Part shown: positions 1 to 6,744 of the stretch, in pieces
Layout: each line of letters begins with the position of its first letter
How positions within the stretch are numbered: the first letter of the stretch is position 1
DNA from: Candidatus Borrarchaeota archaeon
Lineage (GTDB): Archaea > Asgardarchaeota > Sifarchaeia > Borrarchaeales > Borrarchaeaceae
Assembly (NCBI GenBank): GCA_016840645.1
Contig: JAEORY010000042.1
Coordinates: 1 to 15,095, forward strand
Length of the DNA stretch: 15,095 nt
Reading direction: 5' to 3'
The notes under the pieces: model-generated
What the model saw: the letters and a program-made list of their open reading frames with translations, nothing else
Told to the model about the DNA's origin: nothing
Databases searched by the model: none
Position numbers and translations under genes: made by a program

Positions 1-516
1 CAAGCTGGATTGCTCGGTGGATTGCAAGCAGAACAAGCTGCAAGATTAGGTCAACTTGGACAGATTGGATTACAACAACAAGCTCTACAACAAGCAGCGT
101 TGGATGTTCCGTATCTAGAGTTCCAAAGAGCTTTGGGTTATGGGCCTCAACAGATTGGTTTATTAGGTCAAGCTCTTTCTCCAACTACTGCTGGTCAAAA
201 GCAAAAACAAGAGGTTAAGGCTGGAGACATACTAGGGTCTGCTGCTCAACTTGCTGGAGCTGGATTAATGGGAGGAGCTTTTAGTGCGGGTGGTGTTTTT
301 GCATCAGACGAAAGATTAAAGGACAACATAGAATATATTGGTAAGTCTAAAGATGGTCACAAAATATATACTTGGGAATGGAACGACATTGCTAAAAAGC
401 TAGGAGTTGACACACCAACAATCGGTGTTCTTGCTCAAGAAGTAATGAAGTATATGCCTGAAGCTGTCATGAAAGACGAGAACGGATATTACAGAGTTAA
501 TTACGGAGTTTTATAA
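1..516 (+). CDS. Virion protein with C-terminal S74 intramolecular chaperone domain (5' partial)
   Basis: The frame is open from the first base, so the N-terminus lies outside the window; 171 residues are visible. The C-terminal ~70 residues form a Peptidase_S74 (endosialidase-type) domain starting at SDERLKDNIEYIG. The Ser (codon at 304) and the Lys five residues later (codon at 319) match the Ser-Lys dyad by which such chaperones, after trimerising the upstream protein, cut themselves off just before the Ser. The visible upstream part is not obviously a beta-helical fibre: it is Gln/Ala/Leu-rich (LQQQALQQAA, then EFQRALGYGPQQIGLLGQAL), probably helical, followed by a Gly/Ala-rich linker. 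That resembles helical podovirus structural proteins. The product is therefore a tail-fibre-like or other virion protein that matures by autocleavage. The stop is followed directly by the next ATG, which suggests coupling. Confidence 0.8.
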   Translation, partial: QAGLLGGLQAEQAARLGQLGQIGLQQQALQQAALDVPYLEFQRALGYGPQQIGLLGQALSPTTAGQKQKQEVKAGDILGSAAQLAGAGLMGGAFSAGGVFASDERLKDNIEYIGKSKDGHKIYTWEWNDIAKKLGVDTPTIGVLAQEVMKYMPEAVMKDENGYYRVNYGVL

Positions 517-1701
517 ATGGCAATAAACTCATTAGTAAATATGCAACAGATGTTTGGATCACCAACGCCTGATCCTTATGGTGTAACACAAAGACTACAA
601 ACCGGCTTAGGTCAACAGCGAGCACAAATATCTAGTAACATTGCACAAGATAATGCAAATAAAATATCAGAAAAATCAGACAAAAATTATCAATTAGGCT
701 TAATGTTATACGCATTGGGTGGTGCATTGAGAGGTGATAAGAACTTTGTTGAAAACACAATACAACTTCAACAAATGCGAAAAAGCGAAAAAAAAGAAGA
801 AGAAAAAGAAAAAGCTTGGGAGAAAGCTCTTAAAAACTTAGAGGGAAGAGTAGACCCAAGCTTAATGCAATTAGCAGAAGTGGTTGGTTATGAAGAAGGA
901 GCTACTTTGGTTGCAAAAGGTTTAGAAGATCAAAAACCATTTGAAGGTACTGGATTAACTAATCAATATTTAAATATATTAGAAGAAGGTAAAAATAATC
1001 CAGATCTTAGAAGATCTACTCAATATAAAGTTGCTTACAACGCTTTGACAACCCCAAAAACAGAAACTTATCTTAATGAGTTTGGGCAACAAGTAAGAAG
1101 AGAAATTCCTTCTGTAGCTCAACCAGGTGTGTATCCACCACCAATAAGTTTTGATACACCACCAGCAGAACCAGATGCTATTCCAAAACCAACTGATGAA
1201 GATACAGTTTTACAAATTTCACCAGAAAGAAGAAAAGAATTACAAACACAACTTGATACTTCACAAAGCGTTTTAGAAAGATTAGATAGCCTTGACAGGG
1301 TTATTGAAGAATACGACCCAGGTGTCTTTACTCTTGGAACAGAAAGAGCAATAGTTGGCGGCTCTTATAACGATTTACTGTTGGTATTGAAAGATTACGC
1401 AAGACTTGGTGTTTTAGCTGGGCCAGATTTAGATTTATTAAATAATTGGGTGGGCGATCCAATGGGTATTTACCAAAATATTTTTGTAGGAGGGGCTGAA
1501 GGCACAAAAGAACAAACAGCTCAACTAAGGGCTGCAATACGTAGAGGAGAAGAAAAGCTTAAAAAACAAATGGGTTTAGCAGTAGAAACACCGCAAGGCA
1601 CAAAAACACAACAAAATGTTTATCTTAATGGTAGACAATTAATTCTTAATAGCGAGGGTACTGGTTGGATTTATAAAGATACAGGTGAGCCAGCACAATA
1701 A
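517..1701 (+). CDS. Unknown phage protein, probable virion component
   Basis: This 394-residue protein is not recognised as a named family. The ATG directly follows the preceding stop and has a GGAG ribosome site at 505-508. In order it shows a Gln-rich N-terminus with a Pro-rich start (SPTPDP), a short hydrophobic patch near residues 59-71, a highly charged Lys/Glu helix at about 89-108 likely to be coiled coil, a Pro-rich linker around 203-225, a second helical region, and a C-terminal beta-like stretch (VYLNGRQLILNSEGTGW). There is no signal peptide. Its position between the S74 protein and a probable ejection protein in the same operon suggests a structural or internal virion role. That is inference from context only. 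Codon use is strongly A/T-ending, like the next gene. Confidence 0.7.
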   Translation: MAINSLVNMQQMFGSPTPDPYGVTQRLQTGLGQQRAQISSNIAQDNANKISEKSDKNYQLGLMLYALGGALRGDKNFVENTIQLQQMRKSEKKEEEKEKAWEKALKNLEGRVDPSLMQLAEVVGYEEGATLVAKGLEDQKPFEGTGLTNQYLNILEEGKNNPDLRRSTQYKVAYNALTTPKTETYLNEFGQQVRREIPSVAQPGVYPPPISFDTPPAEPDAIPKPTDEDTVLQISPERRKELQTQLDTSQSVLERLDSLDRVIEEYDPGVFTLGTERAIVGGSYNDLLLVLKDYARLGVLAGPDLDLLNNWVGDPMGIYQNIFVGGAEGTKEQTAQLRAAIRRGEEKLKKQMGLAVETPQGTKTQQNVYLNGRQLILNSEGTGWIYKDTGEPAQ

Positions 1702-1704
1702 ATT

Positions 1705-3642
1705 ATGGCAGAACAAACACTTCCACCATTACCACAAGGAGCAACAACCACACCCCCACTTCCATCTGGTACTTTAAATTTTGAAAGTTTAGATAAAAAA
1801 ACAGGTGCTCCAAAAAAAATAAGAGCAACTGTTTCTGCATATAAAAAACCAGAAGATAAATTAAATCTTATTAAAAAATATTATCCAGATGCTATACCTT
1901 TTGGCTCTGATAATTATGTATTTACCAATCCAAAAACAAAAAGACCTACTTTGTTTAATCCTGGTGGATTTGATGTTGGAGATGTTTTTGAATATGGAAG
2001 AATAGGTGCTGAATTAATAGGAGCTGGTTTTGGTGGTGTAGCTGGTGGTGTTGCAACAACACCTACTGTTGCCGGAATTCCTTTAGGGGTAGCTGGAGGA
2101 GCTGCTACTGGTTCTGTTGTTGCGGGAGAAACTTACGATGCAGCTTTAAGATATTTTTTTGGAGAAGGTGCAGAAGATGAAAGAACTTTAGGAGAATATG
2201 CTGGAGATGTAGCCCTACAAGGAACTATAGAGGCATTATCGCCATTTCCAATTGCTAAGGGTACAGAAGTGTTAAGAAAAGCAGCAAAAGAAGTTTTTAC
2301 TGACCCTAGTGCTAAAGCAATGTATCAATCGGCAAAAAATTTAGATTTAAAAGATCTACCACTTGGAGTTGTAACAGGGCCTAAAGTTGCAAGAACTGAA
2401 GGTGGATTATCTCAAACGGTGGGTGGTTCTGCTGTAGTTAAATCGTATGCAGAATCTTTAGATCAATTAAATACAGCTATATCAAATTTAACTGATACAG
2501 GTAGAGAACTTTCAGAAGAAAAAGCTGGAGATATTATATTAGATGCTTCATTAAAATTTGAAGATGCTTGGAAAACACAAACAAGCGATTTATACAATTC
2601 TTTGACAGCTCAAATGCCTTTTAATAAACGCTTTAATTTGCCAAATACTAAAAAAGCAATGAATGAAAATCTTGCTCGTTTTACAGAACCAGGGTTATCA
2701 GAATTGTTTGGCCCCACTATGTCTAGCAAGTTAATTAATATTTTTCCAGACCCAGCAAAACCACAATTAAGATATGTTGATATCGCAAACTTAAGAACTG
2801 AAATAGGCAAAAGATTAAAAGGAACTTTTGTTGTAGGAACATCTCCAGAAGTAGGAGAGATGAAAAGTTTATATGGCGCATTAACAGATGATATGTATAA
2901 CTCAGCAAAACAAATGGGTGGAGATGTTTTTGCAACCGCTAAAATTGCAAATGATACTTATAAACAAGGAAAAGAAATTATAGATAAACAGATATTACCT
3001 ATAACCACACAAGCTAAAAAAGATTTTATACCTTCAGAAAAAATTTATACTAAATTGCAAACCAATTTAAAAACAGAACCAAGTAGAGCAAATCAATTTT
3101 TAGGAAATGTATTTAATAAAAGTTTAGGAAATGAAGACCAATTAAAATTATTGGGTGAAAAACAGTTTTATGAATTAACAAGAGATGCAGCTGGTGATTT
3201 TAGTCCTAGCAAAACAATTACTGGTTTAAATAAATTAAAATCTAAAACAGGGGAATTGCCAGCAACAATACAACAACTTGGATCAAAAGTAGATGATGTA
3301 GAACAACTATCACAAGGTTTTAAAAATGCTAATAAATTTGTTAATTTTTCAAATACTGGATATGCAAATGCTATAAGAGAATTTACCACAGCTTTAGGCT
3401 TGGGGGGTGCTGGTGGATTTTTAACTGGTGATATAGCTACAGGAGCTGGACTTGCTTTAAGTACTTATATGACACCAAAAATACTTTCTACTGCTTTAAC
3501 AAATCCAGTTACTAAAGCTTCATTTAAAAACTGGGCTGTAAGAGGAGATTTACCTTTAGATGCAAAAGTTTCTGTATTAACAGCCATAGGATTAAGTGGG
3601 CCACAAGCTCAATCTCTAATAGAGGAACAATATAAAGAATAA
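1705..3642 (+). CDS. Large Gly/Ala-rich phage protein, possible internal virion/DNA-ejection protein
   Basis: A 645-residue protein with a Pro-rich N-terminus, then a Gly/Ala-rich segment at about 99-142 (GAELIGAGFGGVAGG and following) and a second near the C-terminus at about 561-600 (GLGGAGGFLTG, IATGAGLAL). Between them lies a long, probably helical region without cysteine-rich or enzymatic motifs that I can identify. Two amphipathic or membrane-active Gly/Ala patches in a long helical protein at the end of the structural operon are typical of podovirus internal core or DNA-ejection proteins. No lysozyme or transglycosylase catalytic motif was recognised. The start is three bases after the previous stop and has no clear Shine-Dalgarno site, so translation probably depends on coupling. 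The functional call is inference; the reading frame is secure. Confidence 0.65.
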   Translation: MAEQTLPPLPQGATTTPPLPSGTLNFESLDKKTGAPKKIRATVSAYKKPEDKLNLIKKYYPDAIPFGSDNYVFTNPKTKRPTLFNPGGFDVGDVFEYGRIGAELIGAGFGGVAGGVATTPTVAGIPLGVAGGAATGSVVAGETYDAALRYFFGEGAEDERTLGEYAGDVALQGTIEALSPFPIAKGTEVLRKAAKEVFTDPSAKAMYQSAKNLDLKDLPLGVVTGPKVARTEGGLSQTVGGSAVVKSYAESLDQLNTAISNLTDTGRELSEEKAGDIILDASLKFEDAWKTQTSDLYNSLTAQMPFNKRFNLPNTKKAMNENLARFTEPGLSELFGPTMSSKLINIFPDPAKPQLRYVDIANLRTEIGKRLKGTFVVGTSPEVGEMKSLYGALTDDMYNSAKQMGGDVFATAKIANDTYKQGKEIIDKQILPITTQAKKDFIPSEKIYTKLQTNLKTEPSRANQFLGNVFNKSLGNEDQLKLLGEKQFYELTRDAAGDFSPSKTITGLNKLKSKTGELPATIQQLGSKVDDVEQLSQGFKNANKFVNFSNTGYANAIREFTTALGLGGAGGFLTGDIATGAGLALSTYMTPKILSTALTNPVTKASFKNWAVRGDLPLDAKVSVLTAIGLSGPQAQSLIEEQYKE

Positions 3643-3645
3643 ACC

Positions 3646-4044
3646 ATGTCGAGAACCACAGAGAGGGTTGGTCGTTCAGGTGAATATTTCGTAGCAGCAC
3701 TTCTCTCTCAAATCTCAGATACCGTACTTATCGTTCCTCACTCAGCAGAAGCTGACGTACTGTTTCAATACAACAACACACTTTACAAAGTCCAAGTCAA
3801 AACCAAAACAAAGATAGAAAAGCACAGAGCAAACTGGCGGTTTGATATGCGTAGAGGATCTCACACTAAGAACCGTAGTTACGAGAACGGTGCAATAGAC
3901 ATCTTTGCCTTTGTCTCACTAGAACACATGAACGTGGTATTTCGTAAAGCAGACGATACCCACAGCGTTACGATTAAAGACGAAGAAATGAAAAATAACA
4001 AACCTATAGAAAACGTCTTACAACTACTTGGATCTTTAAACTAA
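3646..4044 (+). CDS. Small PD-(D/E)XK nuclease, homing-endonuclease/resolvase-like
   Basis: A 132-residue protein with the core of a PD-(D/E)XK fold: a helix containing E13 (RSGEYFVAALLS), a strand with an acidic residue (SAEADVLFQY, D38), then a strand with Q50 and K52 (YKVQVKTKT). The Gln in place of the usual Asp/Glu in the last motif recalls the variant site of the cyanobacterial intron endonuclease I-Ssp6803I and its PDDEXK relatives. Hjc-type Holliday-junction resolvases share a similar order of motifs. Its role may be free-standing homing, junction resolution or nicking. It sits between virion genes and the integrase, three bases after the previous stop. It uses visibly more C-ending codons than the very A/T-rich genes upstream, which would fit a separately acquired gene. 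The fold is likely; the biological role is open. Confidence 0.7.
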   Translation: MSRTTERVGRSGEYFVAALLSQISDTVLIVPHSAEADVLFQYNNTLYKVQVKTKTKIEKHRANWRFDMRRGSHTKNRSYENGAIDIFAFVSLEHMNVVFRKADDTHSVTIKDEEMKNNKPIENVLQLLGSLN

Positions 4045-4063
4045 GCACCAATACGCACCAATA
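4045..4063. repeat. Tandem GCACCAATA repeat upstream of the integrase module
   Basis: Two copies of GCACCAATA lie one base apart (4045-4053 and 4055-4063; 10-bp period), directly after the endonuclease stop. The 10-bp period puts both on the same DNA face. The location, just outside the integrase module, makes an arm-site or attP-flanking role possible, but no attachment core can be proved without the host sequence. Confidence 0.4.
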
Positions 4064-4113
4064 AAGTCCCAAATACCCCTGAAACATTAGTGAATATACG
4101 GTTACGAAAAAAG

Positions 4114-4142
4114 TAGACAGATTAGGAATAAGTGTGTAATAT
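4114..4142 (+). promoter_or_regulatory. Predicted sigma70-like promoter for the integrase module
   Basis: TAGACA (4114-4119; 5 of 6 to TTGACA) is separated by 17 bases from TAATAT (4137-4142; 4 of 6 to TATAAT). The predicted start near 4149 falls in the left arm of the inverted repeat at 4146-4185. It is the only good promoter match in the gap before the plus-strand integrase genes. Confidence 0.45.
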
Positions 4143-4145
4143 GTT

Positions 4146-4185
4146 CATTGTAGTTAATTAAAACACACTTTAGTTCACTACAATG
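4146..4185. promoter_or_regulatory. 9-bp perfect inverted repeat, possible operator
   Basis: CATTGTAGT (4146-4154) and its exact complement ACTACAATG (4177-4185) flank a 22-base spacer. The arms sit at the predicted transcription start and just before the ribosome site of the first gene of the integrase module. A repressor or integrase-arm site, or a leader hairpin, are all possible. Confidence 0.4.
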
Positions 4186-4206
4186 TTAATAACAACGGAG
4201 AGAAAA

Positions 4207-4440
4207 ATGACATATAAAATTAGACTTAACCCAAAAGCAGTTGTAAAAAAATCAAATTGCTTGAAGTTTAAAATTTCACTAGAAGAATTAATAGAAACAG
4301 GCAATCAATGGCTGTTCTGGTATCTAACTGAATTATCAGTTGATCAGTTACTTAATTTTAAAACAAACAAAACCTACACTATTCAACCTCATTCAATGAA
4401 CACATGGTGGATAAAAATTGAAAAACAGGAGGCGGCATAG
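4207..4440 (+). CDS. Small protein of unknown function, first gene of the integrase module
   Basis: I place the start at the ATG at 4207 because GGAGAG lies 5 bases upstream. An in-frame ATG at 4183 has no ribosome site and overlaps the inverted repeat. The 77-residue product is basic and mixed alpha/beta with several Trp residues (NQWLFWYLTEL, MNTWWIKIEK). I recognise no domain. Excisionases and small regulators often precede integrases, but the HTH pattern expected of them is not evident. The stop codon lies in the loop of a small GC-rich hairpin (4430-4447). Confidence 0.55.
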   Translation: MTYKIRLNPKAVVKKSNCLKFKISLEELIETGNQWLFWYLTELSVDQLLNFKTNKTYTIQPHSMNTWWIKIEKQEAA

Positions 4441-4447
4441 GCCGCTT
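4430..4447 (+). other. GC-rich hairpin over the stop codon of the 77-aa gene
   Basis: GCGGC (4432-4436) pairs with GCCGC (4441-4445) around the loop ATAG, extended by a G-U and an A-U pair to seven pairs. The TAG stop occupies 4438-4440 in the loop. No U-run follows, so it is not a typical intrinsic terminator. It ends a few bases before the ribosome site of the next microgene and might modulate that site or mRNA stability. Confidence 0.4.
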
Positions 4448-4464
4448 CAGCAACGGAGAGAAAA

Positions 4465-4581
4465 ATGAAAGACATGAGAAGAAAACGATTCCCACAGTTA
4501 CATAACTTCTTATATCAAATGGCTTACTGTTTATTGATGTTAGGATTTATGTTCTTATTTCTTTTTCAATTAGGGGCTTAA
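4465..4581 (+). CDS. 38-aa single-pass membrane microprotein
   Basis: The ATG at 4465 is preceded by CAACGGAGAGAAAA, the same initiation cassette used by the gene at 4207, so translation is well supported. The product has a basic N-terminus (MKDMRRKRFPQLHN) followed by about 20 hydrophobic residues (MAYCLLMLGFMFLFLFQLGA) that reach the C-terminus, giving a likely N-in single transmembrane helix. The stop ends one base before the integrase ATG, so the two are co-transcribed. Tiny membrane proteins in lysogeny modules can act in superinfection exclusion, immunity or toxin-like roles, but nothing in the sequence picks one of these. Confidence 0.6.
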   Translation: MKDMRRKRFPQLHNFLYQMAYCLLMLGFMFLFLFQLGA

Positions 4582-4582
4582 C

Positions 4583-5644
4583 ATGGAAACTATAACGAGA
4601 GATAAGCAAGTTCGTGGCTTACATCTCAGAGAGTTCCAATACAGCAAATCTTTTTACTTGGATTACACAATAGATGGTAAAAGACGAAAGGTTAAGCTTG
4701 GCGAACTCACTGATAACTTTGGATGGAATGAGGCACGATACAAAGCGATAGAAACACGCAGTCAACCACAAGACCAACCAAAGCCACAGAAACTTAATAT
4801 AAGCGATGTTTGGTCATTATGGAGGTCGGACATAGGTTTACAAAAAAAGTCTCATAAACACGACTTACAGATGTATAACGGGGTTATTTATCCATACTTT
4901 AAAGATAAGGATATTAGAACCATAAAATACTCTGATTTGAGATCCTTACATACTGACCTTACTAACAACAATGGTGCTTATCGTGCTAATGCAATTTTGC
5001 GTTTATTAAGAACATTATTTAACTACATGGAATCCGTTGGCGAGCTAACTCCAAACCCATTCCCCAAGAAGTTTCGCATGAACAAGGAGAACAAAAGAGT
5101 GCGTTACTTATCAAAAGAGGAGTTAGCTCGTTTAACAAACGTATTAAATGAACAAGCACCATTTAAACCCAAACACACAACTTTAATTTGGTTGTTGTTG
5201 TTTACTGGTGCGAGGATTGGTGAGTTGTTAAAAGCCAACTGGTCTGACTTGGAGGACAATGTTATAACACTTACAGAGCACAAGACAGATCACAAAGGCG
5301 AAGATCGTAAAATCTTTTTATCTAATCAGGCCATGCAGTTGATAAACAATCTGCCCAGAGATGGTGAAAAGATAATAGGTTTTACATCATCACCGCAAAG
5401 GTGGTGGAAGCGAATATTAAAAGAAGCAGAAATTTTTAATTTCCGCTTCCATGATTTGAGACACACCTTTAGTAGCCAAATGGTAAGCAACGGATTTACT
5501 TTAGAAGAAGTTGCCGGACTGTTGGGTCATTCCAGTACAGAAACTACAAAGCGTTACGCACATCTAATGCAAGATGCTAACCAACAAAACGCACAAAAGA
5601 ATTCAGATAACATTAGCAAAATGATTATGGGAGGTGTGCAATGA
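4583..5644 (+). CDS. int: Tyrosine-recombinase integrase
   Basis: A full-length 353-residue phage integrase that would catalyse site-specific recombination between attP and a host attB. The N-terminal ~70 residues form an arm-binding-like region, residues ~71-160 a SAM-like core-binding domain, and ~175-330 the catalytic domain. All six catalytic residues are visible: R211 (TGARIGELL), K234 in the beta-hairpin, H290 and R293 (FHDLRHTFSS), H316 (LLGHSS) and nucleophile Y325 (TTKRYAHL). An AGGGG-type ribosome site precedes the ATG. The gene is intact, so the element should be able to integrate. It is translationally coupled upstream to the microprotein and downstream (ATGA overlap) to the 92-aa gene. 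Confidence 0.97.
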   Translation: METITRDKQVRGLHLREFQYSKSFYLDYTIDGKRRKVKLGELTDNFGWNEARYKAIETRSQPQDQPKPQKLNISDVWSLWRSDIGLQKKSHKHDLQMYNGVIYPYFKDKDIRTIKYSDLRSLHTDLTNNNGAYRANAILRLLRTLFNYMESVGELTPNPFPKKFRMNKENKRVRYLSKEELARLTNVLNEQAPFKPKHTTLIWLLLFTGARIGELLKANWSDLEDNVITLTEHKTDHKGEDRKIFLSNQAMQLINNLPRDGEKIIGFTSSPQRWWKRILKEAEIFNFRFHDLRHTFSSQMVSNGFTLEEVAGLLGHSSTETTKRYAHLMQDANQQNAQKNSDNISKMIMGGVQ

Positions 5645-5919
5645 CTGAATTTAAAGATGCAGTAGAAAAGCAAAAAGGTTTGCAAGCTTATGAAGAGTGG
5701 GCAGAGCAAATACGCTACATACACTCTGATGGTTGGGATAATACCAGAACTGTCGTTTACAACGATGGGACTAGAAAACTTTACAATATAAAAACAAATC
5801 AGTTAATCTACGAAAAACCCAGAAACAAACGCAGAAGAGATTTAATTAACTCTAATGCTTTTTCTAGGTTTTTAGAAAAGATTGGCTTTTATGGAGAGAA
5901 AAATGAAACAGGAACTTGA
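5641..5919 (+). CDS. 92-aa protein of unknown function
   Basis: The ATG overlaps the integrase stop (ATGA) and is preceded by GGGAGG, so it is co-translated with int. The N-terminal half is acidic and helical (FKDAVEKQKGLQAYEEWAEQ). A beta-like middle follows (TRTVVYNDGTRKLYNIKTNQLIYEK), then a strongly basic patch (RNKRRR) and a short helix. The basic patch could bind nucleic acid, and small proteins beside integrases are sometimes directionality factors. I recognise no family and claim no function. Confidence 0.6.
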   Translation: MTEFKDAVEKQKGLQAYEEWAEQIRYIHSDGWDNTRTVVYNDGTRKLYNIKTNQLIYEKPRNKRRRDLINSNAFSRFLEKIGFYGEKNETGT

Positions 5920-6061
5920 ACGTATACACAAAAGGTTGGATGAATTCTTAGCGCATACTGATGCTACAAACGTACCAGTAGATCAAATTGAATACGCTAG
6001 GGTAATTGGTGAAGCAAAGGATCGCTTAGGCGATGTAATACTGGAGATGAAAAATGGGTAA
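5903..6061 (+). CDS. 52-aa helical protein of unknown function
   Basis: It starts at the ATG at 5903 behind GGAGAGAAAA, the third copy of the initiation cassette seen at 4193 and 4451. It overlaps the end of the preceding gene by 17 bases. The product (MKQELERIHKRLDEFLAHTD and on) is charged and predicted almost wholly helical with a heptad-like pattern, so a short coiled coil or oligomeriser is plausible. It overlaps the next gene by 8 bases, a typical phage early-operon arrangement. Confidence 0.5.
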   Translation: MKQELERIHKRLDEFLAHTDATNVPVDQIEYARVIGEAKDRLGDVILEMKNG

Positions 6062-6218
6062 ATACAAAGTAATGGTTATAGCCAATTCGTTAAACGATAT
6101 TTTAACAGTACACAGCTTGGTTAAAGATCTACAAGAAGGCAAAGAAGTTCTGTTAAAAGATGGTTATTGTTTAGAAAAAGACATTACCATTGGTTTAAAT
6201 ATAGAGAAAGCGACATGA
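6054..6218 (+). CDS. 54-aa protein of unknown function
   Basis: The ATG at 6054 has GGAGA upstream (6042-6046) and overlaps the preceding gene by 8 bases; the stop overlaps the next ATG (ATGA). The 54-residue product (MGKYKVMVIANSLNDILTVH and on) has a short hydrophobic strand followed by helices and a Cys near the C-terminus. No recognised domain. Its support comes from the tight overlaps and ribosome site on both sides. Confidence 0.45.
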   Translation: MGKYKVMVIANSLNDILTVHSLVKDLQEGKEVLLKDGYCLEKDITIGLNIEKAT

Positions 6219-6436
6219 TAAGTAAGAATTATAATTATTCTTTCTATTATAAATCTGACTTATATGATGAAGAAGTTAGATATAGATGGAAGAAAGAATA
6301 CGAACATGAAGCTAACCATCATAAAACTTACAAGCCCAAGCTAAGTCATTTGGAAATCATTAGCGAAGTTCCAAAAGAACTAAGAGCTGAGATAAGAAAG
6401 GAAATCTACGAAGATATTATGCAAGCAGAGCACTAG
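6215..6436 (+). CDS. 73-aa Tyr/Lys-rich protein of unknown function
   Basis: I place the start at the ATG at 6215, which overlaps the previous stop as ATGA. An in-frame upstream ATG at 6167 would lie inside the preceding gene without a ribosome site. The N-terminal part is very rich in Tyr (ISKNYNYSFYYKSDLYDEEV) and the C-terminal part is charged and helical (SEVPKELRAEIRKEIYEDIM). No family recognised. Its last codon and stop share the palindromic CTAG with the stop of the convergent minus-strand gene. Confidence 0.5.
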   Translation: MISKNYNYSFYYKSDLYDEEVRYRWKKEYEHEANHHKTYKPKLSHLEIISEVPKELRAEIRKEIYEDIMQAEH

Positions 6437-6447
6437 ATAATAGTGCT
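6429..6447. terminator. Hairpin at convergent gene ends, possible bidirectional terminator
   Basis: AGCACTA (6429-6435) pairs perfectly with TAGTGCT (6441-6447) around a 5-base loop, exactly where plus- and minus-strand genes meet. Neither side has a strong T-run, so termination is likely to be weak or Rho-assisted. The position is the main argument. Confidence 0.4.
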
Positions 6448-6744
6448 TCTGTGTCCATTGACAGCAAATATCTGCTTGGCTGTTTCGAAATCGATACCGT
6501 ACTCCTCAGCGAGTGCGGTTATCTTTTGTCTTGAAGTATGCTTCTTCCAGTTTTCAATATTAATTAATTTTCTAACTGTCGTTGGATACTCTTGCCAATG
6601 TGTGATTTGCTCTTGCGTTCTGCCACAGTATTTGCATTGGTTACTACCACCAAACGACGTACTGCCACACAGATTAACGCAAGGGTTATCTGCCAATGAA
6701 GTTGTATAGCCTTTGTGCATACTCATTTGTTTAAATGTGCTCAT
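6433..6744 (-). CDS. DUF1289-like small cysteine-motif protein
   Basis: The 103-residue product contains NPCVNLCGSTSF followed by QCKYCGRTQEQITHWQEY, matching the DUF1289 pattern: paired Cys residues (C22, C26, C37, C40), then Gly-Arg-Thr and a conserved Trp. The four Cys could hold a metal. The C-terminal ~50 residues add a charged helical extension (TSRQKITALAEEYGIDFETA) that looks like a small HTH or helical bundle not found in minimal DUF1289 proteins. The start has a strong ribosome site (AAGGAGGT) and follows directly on the stop of the upstream minus-strand gene, so the two form an operon. The biochemical function of the family is unknown to me. Confidence 0.75.
   Translation of the reverse strand: MSTFKQMSMHKGYTTSLADNPCVNLCGSTSFGGSNQCKYCGRTQEQITHWQEYPTTVRKLINIENWKKHTSRQKITALAEEYGIDFETAKQIFAVNGHRSTII

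Noticed and set aside
4045..4110. tRNA or tRNA fragment at a possible attP
   Set aside because: GCACCA ends are suggestive, but no T-arm or anticodon-arm sequence can be folded next to them.
4430..4447. Intrinsic terminator after the 77-aa gene
   Set aside because: The hairpin is real but no U-run follows, and the next genes appear co-transcribed.
6443..6709. Plus-strand frame opposite the DUF1289-like gene
   Set aside because: The minus strand shows a recognisable family with a strong ribosome site; the plus frame has no domain or initiation signal.
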